Assembly: GCA_905215405.1 (NCBI GenBank)
Contig: CAJMQE010000052.1
Location: forward strand, 1 to 27,609
Direction of reading: 5' to 3'
DNA length: 27,609 nucleotides
Source: an uncultured bacterium
GTDB lineage: Bacteria > Bacillota > Clostridia > Lachnospirales > Lachnospiraceae
Shown here piece after piece: positions 7,255-16,678 of this stretch. How positions within the stretch are numbered: the first letter of the stretch is position 1; each line of letters starts with the position of its first letter. The notes beneath the pieces are model-generated. The model saw only the letters and a program-made list of their open reading frames with translations, searched no databases and had not been told where the DNA came from. The position numbers and the translations under genes are program-made.

Positions 7255-7974
7255 TTATGGTTCTATAATGATTGTTGAAATATTATCTCTTCCACCATTA
7301 TTATTCGCAGTCTGTACTAATTCAACCGCTGCTTCTTCTATATTATCGTACAATCTTACTATTTTCCTAATGATATTATCTTCAACCATATTTGATAGTC
7401 CATCCGAACACATAATGATCTTATCCTGATCCATGATATCAACTGTAAAAAAATCAGCCATCACTGAATCTGTTCCGCCAATTGCACGGGTAATGATATT
7501 CTTTTTATCATGTGTTCTGGCATCTTTTCTCTCTATCTCTCCAAGTGACACCATCTCTTCTACCAGTGAATGATCTCTGGTTATCTGCTGAATATCATCA
7601 TTGACAATATACAGTCTGCTGTCACCTACGTTTGCTACATGCAGTACCTTATCCTTAATACATGCCACAACGAGCGTTGTTCCCATTCCCTCATAATCTT
7701 CTGACTCTTTTGCTTTTTCTAACAATTTACCATTAACGGATTTAATCGCTTTATCAATTATTGTAATAATGTCTTTCTCGCCTGATTGAGCAATCAGTTT
7801 GACCAGTGTCTCCACTGTATACCTGGAGGCCATATCACCAGCTTTATGTCCACCCATTCCATCAGCGACAATAAAAAGATTTGGCAGATTACCAATAGGC
7901 TCCTGCGAGCAATACACAAAATCCTGGTTAACAGATCTCATCTCTCCTATATCTGTGATTGCATATGCCTTCAT
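7255..7974 (-). CDS. prpC: PP2C-type Ser/Thr protein phosphatase, partner of PrkC
   Basis: The phosphatase reverses phosphorylation by the adjacent PASTA kinase. From ATG 7974 it has 239 residues, normal for Stp/PrpC. Metal-binding and core motifs are all present: NQD near 16, VADGMGGHKAG near 38, MGTTLV near 98, VGDSRLY near 117, CSDGLSN near 192 and GGRDNIS near the C-terminus. An in-frame start at 8061 exists, but AGGAGGA just before 7974 and the family N-terminus (ITDIG..R..NQD) decide for the shorter form. It lies 32 bases after rlmN and 16 before prkC, in one operon. Confidence 0.96.
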   Translation of the reverse strand: MKAYAITDIGEMRSVNQDFVYCSQEPIGNLPNLFIVADGMGGHKAGDMASRYTVETLVKLIAQSGEKDIITIIDKAIKSVNGKLLEKAKESEDYEGMGTTLVVACIKDKVLHVANVGDSRLYIVNDDIQQITRDHSLVEEMVSLGEIERKDARTHDKKNIITRAIGGTDSVMADFFTVDIMDQDKIIMCSDGLSNMVEDNIIRKIVRLYDNIEEAAVELVQTANNNGGRDNISTIIIEP

Positions 7975-8006
7975 GTCTGCTCCTCCTAAATTACTCTTGC
8001 AACATA

Positions 8007-9062
8007 TTAAATTTGACAGTCCTTCTTCTCTTCGGCATAACTTCTGCGTAACTGTCCACATGCGCCGTCGATATCACGGCCCATTTCTCTTCTAATAGTA
8101 ACATTTATTCCATTTTTTTCAAGTCTGTTTTTGAAAAACTGAATCTGTTTTTGCTGCGTCTGTTTAAAATTTCTTTCCTTTATTGGATTGACCGGAATCA
8201 GATTAATATGGCAATTCATTCCTTTGACCCAGGACGCTAACTGATCTGCACAGTCAGCGCTATCATTGACATTTTGAACAAGACTGTATTCAAATGTAAT
8301 TCTTCTCTTTGTCTTTTCAAGATAATAATGACAGGCGTCCATGATCTCACTGATTGCATATTTATTTGCAATCGGCATCAAGGACCGTCTCATCTCATCA
8401 TTCGGAGAGTGAAGTGAAATGGCAAGTGTGATCTGTAACTGCATATCTGCTAGTTCTCTGATTTTCGGAACAAGGCCACATGTAGATACCGTCAGATTTC
8501 TTGCACTGATATGCAGACCATTTTCATCATTTAAAAGATGAATAAATCGAATCAAATTTTCAAAGTTATCAAATGGTTCTCCTGATCCCATTACAACCAC
8601 ATTGTCTACACGTTCTCCTGTCAATGTCTGAATTCTGTAAATCTGATCCAGCATCTCGGAAGGTCTTAAATTACGTTCCAGACCATCGATTGTCGATGCA
8701 CAGAACCTGCATCCCATCCTACATCCTACCTGAGATGAAATACAGACTGAATGACCGTGTTTATATTTCATAAGTACGCTTTCGATCAGATTTCCATCTG
8801 CAAGCTTAAAGAGGAACTTTTCAGTTCCATCTAGTTTTGAAACCTGTACTCTTACTGCTTCAAGCGCAGTCAGAGAGCATTTTTCCTTTAGTTTATCACG
8901 CAAAGAAACAGAAATATTAGTCATTTCATCAAAGTCTGTAATCAATTTCTGATGAAGCCACTCATAAATCTGCTTTGCTCTGAACTTTTTATCTCCAAGC
9001 TCGAGGATAAAATCAGTCAGTTCCTCGAGTGTCATGGATTTTATATCTATCTTTTCTATCAT
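8007..9062 (-). CDS. rlmN: Dual-specificity 23S rRNA/tRNA adenine C2-methyltransferase RlmN
   Basis: This radical SAM enzyme methylates C2 of A2503 in 23S rRNA and, in the family, A37 of some tRNAs. The 351-residue protein has the radical SAM cysteines Cys114, Cys118 and Cys121 (C-x3-C-x2-C in GCRMGCRFC). It also has the two mechanistic cysteines at the positions expected for RlmN: Cys107 (VCISSQ) and Cys335 (GACGQL). Other family motifs are GSGEPFDNF and SLHSPNDEMR. The presence of both outer cysteines and no extra insertion fits RlmN; Cfr resistance enzymes share the chemistry, but the housekeeping context argues against Cfr. It lies 36 bases after rsmB. Confidence 0.96.
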   Translation of the reverse strand: MIEKIDIKSMTLEELTDFILELGDKKFRAKQIYEWLHQKLITDFDEMTNISVSLRDKLKEKCSLTALEAVRVQVSKLDGTEKFLFKLADGNLIESVLMKYKHGHSVCISSQVGCRMGCRFCASTIDGLERNLRPSEMLDQIYRIQTLTGERVDNVVVMGSGEPFDNFENLIRFIHLLNDENGLHISARNLTVSTCGLVPKIRELADMQLQITLAISLHSPNDEMRRSLMPIANKYAISEIMDACHYYLEKTKRRITFEYSLVQNVNDSADCADQLASWVKGMNCHINLIPVNPIKERNFKQTQQKQIQFFKNRLEKNGINVTIRREMGRDIDGACGQLRRSYAEEKKDCQI

Positions 9063-9098
9063 AAGTTTCGTCAGCCTTTCTTTACCGTCGTGTGTTTC

Positions 9099-10484
9099 CT
9101 ATCTTTTCTTTCTCAACTTTGCGATAAAGAAACCATCGGTATGATACATTCCCGGTAAAAGCTGAATGTATCCATTCTGTACTGTTTCCTCGTCCTTCAG
9201 ATATGGAAGCTCTTCCGAAAGACTTTCCAACTCAAAATTATAATTCTGAAGCAGCCAGTTCACATTTTCAAAGTTCTCAGCCGAATTGATCGTACATGTA
9301 CTGTAAATAAGTCTTCCACCTGGTTTTACATATTGTTCGATCGTATGAAGTATCTCTCTTTGTAGCTTTACAAGATCCTTCTGCTTTTCTTCTGTCATTT
9401 TATATTTAATATCTGCCTTACGGCCAATAATTCCAAGACCGGAGCATGGAAGATCTGCCAGAACTACATCTGCTTTTTCTATTACCGCCTCATCCGGAAT
9501 TCTTGCATCCCAGACTTTTACAGAAATATTTTCTGTCTGCATTCTTGCAATATTTTCTTCTATAATTTCTGTCTTAGCCTCACTCAGATCTCTTGCATCA
9601 ACAAACCCATCACACTTTTGCTCTCCTCTTTGCTTACTATCAAAAAGAATGTTTTCAGCTGCATGGATGCATTTCCCGCCAGGCGCTGCACATACATCAA
9701 TAATATATTCACCTGCCTGCGGTGCTGCTGCCCTGCCTGCTATCATTGAACTAAGATCCTGAATCTGAAAAAGTCCCTGCTGAAAACTTTCAAGATCCGC
9801 AAGGTAATCATAACCTGATATTTCAAAAGCATAATCCACGAAAGGTGCCTGTTTAACTGTCACACCTTCCTCCTCCAACTTCGTTTTCAGTTGTTCCGGA
9901 GTGATTTTTGTCCTATTCGTACGAATATATGTGACTCTTTCCTTATCAAAGCTCTGTAATATTTTTTCCACAGTTTCAAATGGATATACAGTAAGCCATT
10001 GCTTTAAGATCCATTCTGGCATCGAATAAACTACTGAAAGATACTGTAACGGTTTCTTTTCTCTAATAGGATATTCTACATTCTCAATATTTCTTGCTAT
10101 ATTTCTTAATACCCCATTTACAAAGCCTTTCAGACCTGTAAGTCCACGTTTACCAGTCAGCTTGGCAGCCTCATTGCACACCGCTGAATCAGGCACATGG
10201 GACATATATTTTAACTGATACACTGACATTCTTAAAATATTACGAATGAGTGGTTTCATTTTTCTAACAGGTGTTTTCGAAAAGCTGTTGATGATATAAT
10301 CCAGTTCAATCTGCTTTTCAATTGTTCCACTGGCCAGTCTCGTTATAAATGCTCTTTCATTTTTGTCGAGATACTGGTATTTATTCAGAGCCTGTCGAAT
10401 TACAAGATGACTGTACGAATCATGTTCATTGATTTCCGTCAGAACATCCAGAACTACTGCTCTCAGATTAACCGAATTAGTCAC
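9099..10484 (-). CDS. rsmB: 16S rRNA (cytosine-C5)-methyltransferase RsmB
   Basis: RsmB methylates C967 of 16S rRNA using SAM. The 461-residue protein has an N-terminal NusB-like helical domain (about 1-130), then a Rossmann methyltransferase domain with CAAPGGK (SAM motif I), DARD, ADLPCSGLG (with motif IV Pro-Cys) and YSTCT (catalytic Cys of motif VI). I start it at GTG 10484. GGAGG lies eight bases upstream, and the start overlaps the end of the zinc peptidase gene by eight bases, a common coupled arrangement. An upstream in-frame TTG (10499) would place this GGAGG inside the gene. Confidence 0.95.
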   Translation of the reverse strand: MTNSVNLRAVVLDVLTEINEHDSYSHLVIRQALNKYQYLDKNERAFITRLASGTIEKQIELDYIINSFSKTPVRKMKPLIRNILRMSVYQLKYMSHVPDSAVCNEAAKLTGKRGLTGLKGFVNGVLRNIARNIENVEYPIREKKPLQYLSVVYSMPEWILKQWLTVYPFETVEKILQSFDKERVTYIRTNRTKITPEQLKTKLEEEGVTVKQAPFVDYAFEISGYDYLADLESFQQGLFQIQDLSSMIAGRAAAPQAGEYIIDVCAAPGGKCIHAAENILFDSKQRGEQKCDGFVDARDLSEAKTEIIEENIARMQTENISVKVWDARIPDEAVIEKADVVLADLPCSGLGIIGRKADIKYKMTEEKQKDLVKLQREILHTIEQYVKPGGRLIYSTCTINSAENFENVNWLLQNYNFELESLSEELPYLKDEETVQNGYIQLLPGMYHTDGFFIAKLRKKR

Positions 10485-11211
10485 GGTTTCTTCCTCCAAA
10501 AAGTATAATAAGTCTCACAAGCTGCAACACTGCTGAAGCTGCGGCTGCGACATATGTGAGTGCTGCCGCAGAAAGCACTTTTCTTGTCTGACGAACTTCT
10601 TCATCATACAAAATGCCATTATCACCAAGCAAATGTAATGCTCTTGCCGATGCATTGAACTCGACTGGAAGTGTTACCAACTGGAAGAGTACTGCCAGTG
10701 AAAACATAAAGATACCGATATAAATCAGAGTCTGATTATAGCTCATTATAAAACCGAGAATAATAAATACCCAGGATAACTTAGATCCAATATTCGCAAC
10801 AGGTACCAGTGCACTTCTGATAGACAAAGGAGCATATCCCCTTGCATGCTGAATTGCATGCCCACATTCATGTGCTGCAACGCCAACAGCTGCTACAGAA
10901 GAACAGTTATATACACTGTCTGATAAGTTAAGTGTTTTATTTCTTGGATCATAATGATCCGTCAGTTTTCCAGATACATGTTGAATGGTAACATCATATA
11001 TTCCCTGAGAGTGAAGTAGCCTTTCTGCTGCCATAGCCCCAGTCAGTCCTGTTCTACTCATGACCTTGGAATATTTAGAAAATGCAGAGCTTACTCTTGC
11101 CTGTGCGATCAACGCAATCACCGCTGCAATAATAATCAGTATATAAGTTGGATCAAAGTAATATCTCATACCGTATCCATAATAACCATAATTCATATAA
11201 AGTGCTGCCAT
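10477..11211 (-). CDS. yugP: Membrane zinc metallopeptidase, YugP family
   Basis: The 244-residue membrane protein belongs to the neutral zinc metallopeptidase family 2 typified by B. subtilis YugP. It has the zinc motif HECGHAIQH (HExxH) near residue 113, with further membrane helices. The helices are at about 23-40, 138-155, 158-182 and 210-235. The N-terminus is Tyr/Gly-rich. AAAGGAGA lies six bases before ATG 11211. It sits between fmt and rsmB, a position conserved in many Clostridia, but its substrate is not known to me. The symbol is by similarity to the B. subtilis family name. Confidence 0.9.
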   Translation of the reverse strand: MAALYMNYGYYGYGMRYYFDPTYILIIIAAVIALIAQARVSSAFSKYSKVMSRTGLTGAMAAERLLHSQGIYDVTIQHVSGKLTDHYDPRNKTLNLSDSVYNCSSVAAVGVAAHECGHAIQHARGYAPLSIRSALVPVANIGSKLSWVFIILGFIMSYNQTLIYIGIFMFSLAVLFQLVTLPVEFNASARALHLLGDNGILYDEEVRQTRKVLSAAALTYVAAAASAVLQLVRLIILFGGRNRD

Positions 11212-11225
11212 ACGAATTCTCCTTT

Positions 11226-12158
11226 CTATTCGCCGAGCTTTGTTCCTTCCTCGATCTGATATCCACGAAGGAATGCATCAGTCGTCATACGCTTTTTGCC
11301 TTCCATCTGTACTTCCAGAATCTTCAGTGCTCCATTGTTGCACTGCACGATGAAGGAATCTTTATCGACTTCTGTCACTACACCAGGTTCCACTGATTCT
11401 TTTCCAGGAACAACATCTGCATCCCAGATTTTAAGTGTCTTTCCATTAATATGAGTATATGCACTTGGCCATGGATTTAAACCACGGATCAGACGCTCAA
11501 TCTTAACCGCATCCTCAGTAAAATTAATATTTCCAGTAGATTTATCCAGTTTCTTTGCATAATTGGATAATGCATCATCCTGCTTTGTTCTCGTTGCCGT
11601 TCCATCTTCAATTGCTTTCAATGTCTTGACGATCACTTCACATCCGAGCGTACACAGTCTGTCAAACAGACTGCCACCAGTTTCTTTCGCATCTAGCTCC
11701 AGTTCCTCTTTCATGATGATGTCCCCGGTATCAATGGATTCATCCATCTGAATTGTTGTTACACCGGTCTTTTTCAGACCATCTATAACTGCCCACTGAA
11801 TTGGAGCTGCACCACGATATTCTGGCAGAAGGGATCCGTGTACATTGACACATCCGTATTTTGGCATATCCAGAATCTCTTTTGAAATAATCTGACCAAA
11901 TGCTACTACGACGATCACATCCGGTTTCATATTTCTGATCACTTCTACTGCCTCTGGAGCTTTTACTTTTGCTGGCTGAAATACAGGAAGGTCATATTCA
12001 AGTGCCTTCACTTTAACATCGGGCATAGAAACACCTTTTCCACGTCCCTTTGGTTTATCCGGCTGCGTTACCACGCCAACGACTTCATAGCCTGCTTTTA
12101 CAATACTATCAAGTATTCCTGATGCAAAATCAGGAGTTCCCATAAATACAACTCTCAT
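11226..12158 (-). CDS. fmt: Methionyl-tRNA formyltransferase
   Basis: Fmt formylates initiator Met-tRNA with 10-formyl-tetrahydrofolate. The 310-residue protein starts VVFMGTPDFA, and carries the folate/catalytic region VNVHGSLLPEYRGAAPIQWA (residues about 104-123, with the conserved His and SLLP loop) and DTGDI near 145. The C-terminal OB-like domain is present (RGLNPWPSAYT onward). Its start abuts the def stop codon with no gap, so def and fmt are translationally coupled; the two products act at opposite ends of N-formylmethionine metabolism. Its folate donor is made from the product of fhs in this same window. Confidence 0.97.
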   Translation of the reverse strand: MRVVFMGTPDFASGILDSIVKAGYEVVGVVTQPDKPKGRGKGVSMPDVKVKALEYDLPVFQPAKVKAPEAVEVIRNMKPDVIVVVAFGQIISKEILDMPKYGCVNVHGSLLPEYRGAAPIQWAVIDGLKKTGVTTIQMDESIDTGDIIMKEELELDAKETGGSLFDRLCTLGCEVIVKTLKAIEDGTATRTKQDDALSNYAKKLDKSTGNINFTEDAVKIERLIRGLNPWPSAYTHINGKTLKIWDADVVPGKESVEPGVVTEVDKDSFIVQCNNGALKILEVQMEGKKRMTTDAFLRGYQIEEGTKLGE

Positions 12159-12644
12159 CTATTCCTCGTCTCCTTCAAACTCAGCTTCAATAAGATCTCC
12201 TTCTACCTTATCTACATACATGATTCCATCAAGATGATCGATTTCATGACAAAGACATCTTGCAAGAAGCTCAGTTCCTTCTACAATATATTCTTCCATA
12301 TTTTCATTTAAAGCTTTTACCTTTGCATAATTAGGTCTTGTTACAATACCTGATTTATTAGGTACACTTAAGCAACCTTCTCCACCTGTCTGTTCGCCTG
12401 ATGTTTCCAAAATTACTGGATTGATCAATACATATGGCTGATCTCCTACATCAATTGTAACAATTCTTTTTCGAATACCGACCTGTGGGGCAGCCAGACC
12501 AACACCTGCTGCTTCGTACATCGTTTCAAACATATCATCGATGAGTTCCGCAATTCTAGGAGTCATTTCTGTGACTTCCTTTGCTGTCTTTCTAAGTACT
12601 TCATCTCCGCTTTCTCCTAATACCCTGATATTTCTTAATGCCAT
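12159..12644 (-). CDS. def: Peptide deformylase
   Basis: This metalloenzyme removes the formyl group from nascent protein N-termini. All three motifs are present: GVGLAAPQVG (motif 1), EGCLSVP (motif 2, metal Cys) and HEIDHLDG (motif 3, two metal His and catalytic Glu). I start it at ATG 12644 because AGGAGG stands eight bases upstream; this gives 161 residues and the normal N-terminus (ALRNI...GDEVLR). An in-frame start at 12677 has no such site. A candidate promoter lies at 12685-12714, so def may open a sub-operon independent of priA. Confidence 0.97.
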   Translation of the reverse strand: MALRNIRVLGESGDEVLRKTAKEVTEMTPRIAELIDDMFETMYEAAGVGLAAPQVGIRKRIVTIDVGDQPYVLINPVILETSGEQTGGEGCLSVPNKSGIVTRPNYAKVKALNENMEEYIVEGTELLARCLCHEIDHLDGIMYVDKVEGDLIEAEFEGDEE

Positions 12645-12684
12645 ATCTGCATCCTCCTGAGTTAAAATTTCTATCATTCATATT

Positions 12685-12714
12685 ATCATATATATTTGTG
12701 TAATCTTTGAACAA
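12685..12714 (-). promoter_or_regulatory. Candidate promoter upstream of def
   Basis: On the minus strand TTGTTC and TATGAT are separated by 18 bases in the AT-rich priA-def gap, about 40 bases before the def start. The match is moderate and the surrounding sequence is AT-rich, so chance is possible. Confidence 0.4.
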
Positions 12715-12743
12715 CTACATGTGATTCCAAATATATAATATTT

Positions 12744-14972
12744 TTACATATTTAATGGATTAAAATCGAACTGTGTCGAAACTTTGCTAAAATAATAATT
12801 TTCTCTTGTAAACTGTTCAATTTCATCTTTACACTCTGTAAGTGTATCATATTTTTTGCATTTTATATAGATGACTTTATTATAAATGTCATTCGCTTTA
12901 TATAGGGATGCGTTGACTGGTCCGATCACCTGCAGAAATTCTTTTTTATCCGGCAGAATATTTCTGCCGATCTGAATCAGGGAAACTGCATGTTCCAGTG
13001 CCTTTTCATCCTTTGATGAGAGTTTTACCAGTAGTAGATTACTAACTGGTGGATAATTTAACAACGTTCTGTACTGTATCTCCTGTTCAAAAAATCCAGT
13101 GTAATCCTGATGTTGTGCAGTCACGATACTATAATGATCCGGCGTATACGTCTGTATTACGACTTCTCCTTTTAGATCTCCTCTACCAGCCCTTCCGGCT
13201 GCCTGTGTCAGCAGCTGAAATGTACGCTCCGAAGCTCTGTAATCACTGGAATACAGAGACATATCCGCTGCCAGAATTCCAACCAGTGTAACATTTGGGA
13301 AGTCATGTCCCTTTACGATCATCTGCGTCCCGATCAGAATATCTGCCTCATGATTTGCAAATGCAGCCAGTATCTTTTCATGACTGCCTTTTGCCGCCGT
13401 GGTATCCATATCCATTCTAAGTACTTTAGCCTGTGGATACATTTTGTGCACTATTTCTTCCACCTGCTGGGTTCCCGCACGAAAACCTGAGATATATTTC
13501 GAACCACACGATGGACACTTATGTACCATCGGCTCTTCATAACCACAGTAATGGCATACCAGTTTTCCATTTTTATGTGCAGTCAGTGAAACGTCACAAT
13601 GTGGACATTTCATAACGTGTCCACAGGATCTGCATGAAATAAATCCTGCATACCCACGTTTATTGAGAAATAACATGATCTGCTGTTTATGTTCCAGGCG
13701 ATCCTGTATCATTTTCTGTAAGCGATAACTAAAAATAGAGCGATTACCAGCTTTCAGTTCCTCTCTCAGATCTTCTACATAAACGTCTGGAAGAGAACTG
13801 CTTCTTGCCCTATTTTTTAGTTCAAGTAGTTTATATTCGCCTTTCAGCGCATGATAGTAGGAATCCACTGAAGGAGTTGCCGAGCCCAAAATAACACTTG
13901 CATTGCTATCTTTTGCGATTTCAATAGCTGTTTCCCTAGCATGATATCTAGGGGACGTTTCGCTTTTATATGCACCTTCATGTTCCTCATCTATTACGAT
14001 CAGGCCAATGTTTTCAAAAGGAGTAAACAGCGCAGAACGGGGACCGATCATGATATCTATGTCACCATTCAGTGCCCTGCGGAACTGATCGTATCGTTCT
14101 CCTTTTGATAATCTGGAATTCATAATGGAAACTCTGTCACCAAATCTTCTATAAAATCTGACTACCGTCTGATAAGTCAATGATATTTCCGGAATCAGCA
14201 TAATTACCTGTCTGCCCTGAGCAATCACATCTTCGATCACATTCATATAGACTTCTGTTTTACCACTTCCAGTTACGCCAAAGATCAAATACGTATCTCT
14301 GATCCCTGCTCGATAGTCATCCAGGATCGTATCCACAACATGTTTTTGCACAGGATTTAGAATATTACGAATTTCAGCTTCTGGCCTGACCTTGACTGGA
14401 TTTCTATAATATTCGGTAACCTCTATCTCAATAATCCCCATCTTTTCAAAAGATTTGATTGTCTGGCCGGTAACATTAAGTTTTCCAGTGATCAGACTGT
14501 ATTCAATCATTTCATCGTCCAGAAGTGCACTTAGCAATCGAACTCTTGCATGATTACTCTTTCTTGTAAACTCCTGTAATTTTTCAAGTGCTTCTTCTCT
14601 GGAGATAATGAGCCTGACCATTTTTTTCTCTTTCGCTTTGACACTTTCTTTAATTGGAATTACCGTCTTAAGTGCCTGATTCATGGTCGATCCATAATTA
14701 TGCCGAATCCAGGCTGCAAGTCTGATCAGCCTTGTTTCTGCCTTAACGCGGCCCTCTACAATACTATCAATCTCCTTGATTCTCGTCACTGCGATCTGTG
14801 GTCTGTCAGTTAGTTCGATAACATACCCGGTAATTTTACGATTTCCATTACCAAATGGAACACTGACCAGCATTCCAACCTCAATCTGCCCTGCCAGTCG
14901 CTCAGGAATTGCATATTGAAATGTTTTATCCAGTTTTTCATGTGAAATATCAATAATAATGTTCGCAAACAT
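12744..14972 (-). CDS. priA: Primosomal replication restart helicase PriA
   Basis: PriA reloads the replisome at stalled forks. The 742-residue protein has an N-terminal DNA-binding domain (about 1-110). A superfamily 2 helicase core follows, with GVTGSGKTEVY (Walker A, about 232), DEEH (Walker B), GSATPS (motif III) and QAAGRAGRG (motif VI). The zinc domain inserted between the two halves holds eight cysteines in CxxC pairs (CRSCG, CPHCD, CHYCG, CPSCG). GGGAGG precedes ATG 14972. It lies downstream of murE by about 100 bases and upstream of def; in many relatives coaBC and rpoZ precede it, but here murE does. Confidence 0.96.
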   Translation of the reverse strand: MFANIIIDISHEKLDKTFQYAIPERLAGQIEVGMLVSVPFGNGNRKITGYVIELTDRPQIAVTRIKEIDSIVEGRVKAETRLIRLAAWIRHNYGSTMNQALKTVIPIKESVKAKEKKMVRLIISREEALEKLQEFTRKSNHARVRLLSALLDDEMIEYSLITGKLNVTGQTIKSFEKMGIIEIEVTEYYRNPVKVRPEAEIRNILNPVQKHVVDTILDDYRAGIRDTYLIFGVTGSGKTEVYMNVIEDVIAQGRQVIMLIPEISLTYQTVVRFYRRFGDRVSIMNSRLSKGERYDQFRRALNGDIDIMIGPRSALFTPFENIGLIVIDEEHEGAYKSETSPRYHARETAIEIAKDSNASVILGSATPSVDSYYHALKGEYKLLELKNRARSSSLPDVYVEDLREELKAGNRSIFSYRLQKMIQDRLEHKQQIMLFLNKRGYAGFISCRSCGHVMKCPHCDVSLTAHKNGKLVCHYCGYEEPMVHKCPSCGSKYISGFRAGTQQVEEIVHKMYPQAKVLRMDMDTTAAKGSHEKILAAFANHEADILIGTQMIVKGHDFPNVTLVGILAADMSLYSSDYRASERTFQLLTQAAGRAGRGDLKGEVVIQTYTPDHYSIVTAQHQDYTGFFEQEIQYRTLLNYPPVSNLLLVKLSSKDEKALEHAVSLIQIGRNILPDKKEFLQVIGPVNASLYKANDIYNKVIYIKCKKYDTLTECKDEIEQFTRENYYFSKVSTQFDFNPLNM

Positions 14973-15070
14973 TTCAATACGCCTCCCTTCACCTTTATCT
15001 TCGTATGTCTTAATTTTAAGCGGATCTTAATCTAAAGTTTTATTTTCCTTGTACAATTTGCACCAGAAAT

Positions 15071-16549
15071 TTACTTTCCGCTCTTTAATTCTTCAAGTAC
15101 TTCTGCAATCAGGACTCTTTCATCCATTGGATATTTTACACCCTTAATCTCCTGATAATCCTCATGTCCTTTTCCTGCGAGAACAATAATATCACCAGGT
15201 TCTCCATTTTCAATTACATAACGGATTGCTTCTTTTCGATCCGTAATATCTACATGTTTGCCTGTTGTCTTTGCAATTCCTGTTTTGATATCTTCAATAA
15301 TCGCTTCAGGCTCTTCAAATCTAGGATTATCCGATGTGATAACTGTCAGATCTGCTATTTTACCAGATACTTCACCCATTTCATATCTTCTCAGCTTAGA
15401 TCTGTTACCGCCACAGCCGAATACACTGATCAGTCTGTGTGGATGATATTCTTTTAATGTCTTTAAAATGCTTTCAAGTGCCATTGCATTATGTGCATAA
15501 TCAATCATCAGTGTAAATTTATCGGAAACAGGAACCAGTTCGATTCTTCCTTTCACTTTGACATTTAAAAGAGCATCCTTTAACTTTTCCTCTTCAACAT
15601 TGAAATGTCTTGTCACTGCAATTGCACAAAGAGAATTGTAAACGCTGAATTTGCCTGGAAGCATCAAATTAATATCCATGTTGACAAGACCACTTACTTT
15701 ATACTTTGTACCGATTTTGCCTGGTTCATGGAGCAGTTCAATATTTGTTGCTCTGACATCTGCATTTTCTGCCAGTCCATATCTTTCAACTGCACATGTT
15801 GCATTCTGTAAAATTGCTTCCACATGCTCATCATCTCCATTAAAAATGCCTGTTTTGCACTGTTTAAATAGCATAGCCTTGCATGCAAGGTACTGTTCAA
15901 ATGATTCATGTTCATTTGGTCCGATGTGGTCTGGTTCGATATTTGTAAATACACCAATATCAAACATAATTCCTGCTGTTCTATGCAACATCAGTCCCTG
16001 TGAAGAAACTTCCATAACTACTGCCTTACAGCCTGCATCTGCCATTTTTCTAAATGATTCATGGATCTGATAAGATTCCGGTGTCGTATTACAGGAAGGA
16101 ATTTTTTCATCTCCTATAATTGTCTCAATTGTACCGATCAGACCTGTTTTGATTCCACATTCCTCAAGAACATTTCGAATCATATATGTTGTTGTTGTCT
16201 TTCCTTTTGTTCCTGTGATACCAATGGTAATCATATTCTGAGCTGGATAGTTAAAATAAGCAGCTGACATAAATGCAAGTGCTTTTCTTGTATCCTCTGT
16301 CTTAACAATAGTCACACCTTCAGGAATGGATGAAAGCTCAATATCCTCCTGAACAACGATTACAGAAGCTCCTTTTTCAATCACGTCACTGATGTACTTA
16401 TGTCCATCTGAAACGGCTCCTTTAATGCATACAAATGCTGTATTTTTTCCAGCCTTTCTGGAATCTGATGTAAGTGTGACAACTTCTGCCTCTTTGTTTC
16501 CGGCTACTAATTCACACTCTAAATGTTCGAGTAATTTTTCGAGTTTCAT
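15071..16549 (-). CDS. murE: UDP-N-acetylmuramoyl-tripeptide synthetase, meso-DAP-adding type
   Basis: MurE adds the third residue to the peptidoglycan precursor UDP-MurNAc-L-Ala-D-Glu in the cytosol. The 492-residue protein has GTKGKTTTT (ATP loop, about 109), NTTPES (UDP-substrate region), the ligase stretch ending NIEPDH, and GKGHE near the C-terminus. Residues about 407-410 read DNPR, the motif that in characterised enzymes selects meso-diaminopimelate rather than lysine, so the wall is predicted to be DAP-type. ATG 16549 has GGAGG five bases upstream; an upstream in-frame ATG at 16567 would contain that site and is less likely. A hairpin leader precedes the gene. Confidence 0.95.
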   Translation of the reverse strand: MKLEKLLEHLECELVAGNKEAEVVTLTSDSRKAGKNTAFVCIKGAVSDGHKYISDVIEKGASVIVVQEDIELSSIPEGVTIVKTEDTRKALAFMSAAYFNYPAQNMITIGITGTKGKTTTTYMIRNVLEECGIKTGLIGTIETIIGDEKIPSCNTTPESYQIHESFRKMADAGCKAVVMEVSSQGLMLHRTAGIMFDIGVFTNIEPDHIGPNEHESFEQYLACKAMLFKQCKTGIFNGDDEHVEAILQNATCAVERYGLAENADVRATNIELLHEPGKIGTKYKVSGLVNMDINLMLPGKFSVYNSLCAIAVTRHFNVEEEKLKDALLNVKVKGRIELVPVSDKFTLMIDYAHNAMALESILKTLKEYHPHRLISVFGCGGNRSKLRRYEMGEVSGKIADLTVITSDNPRFEEPEAIIEDIKTGIAKTTGKHVDITDRKEAIRYVIENGEPGDIIVLAGKGHEDYQEIKGVKYPMDERVLIAEVLEELKSGK

Positions 16550-16563
16550 AACTGCCTCCAATC

Positions 16564-16614
16564 CCACACCTGTCTGTCAGGGGTGCGGCTTCTTTCTATA
16601 ATACTGTCTGCCAG
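16564..16614 (-). promoter_or_regulatory. murE leader hairpin and CTGTCTGYCAG direct repeats
   Basis: Just before the murE ribosome site, the minus strand has CCGCACC and GGTGTGG, which can pair (7 bp, one G-U) around an 11-base loop. The 11-mer CTGTCTGYCAG occurs on the plus strand at 16570-16580 and 16604-16614. TATTAT at about 16598-16603 may be a -10 box, without a good -35. Function is not shown. Confidence 0.25.
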
Positions 16615-16639
16615 TCTGTTTTATGTATTTCTGACAGTG

Positions 16640-16675
16640 AAAGCAAATGTGCCAGCATGCTGACACATTTGCTTT
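16640..16675. terminator. Near-perfect palindrome after fhs, probable terminator
   Basis: A 36-base inverted repeat centred on GCATGC (arms AAAGCAAATGTG..CAG) begins three bases after the fhs stop. Only one pair mismatches. The T tract on the minus strand is weak, so termination may be partial; on the plus strand it is followed by TTTTATTT. Confidence 0.5.
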
Positions 16676-16678
16676 TAT

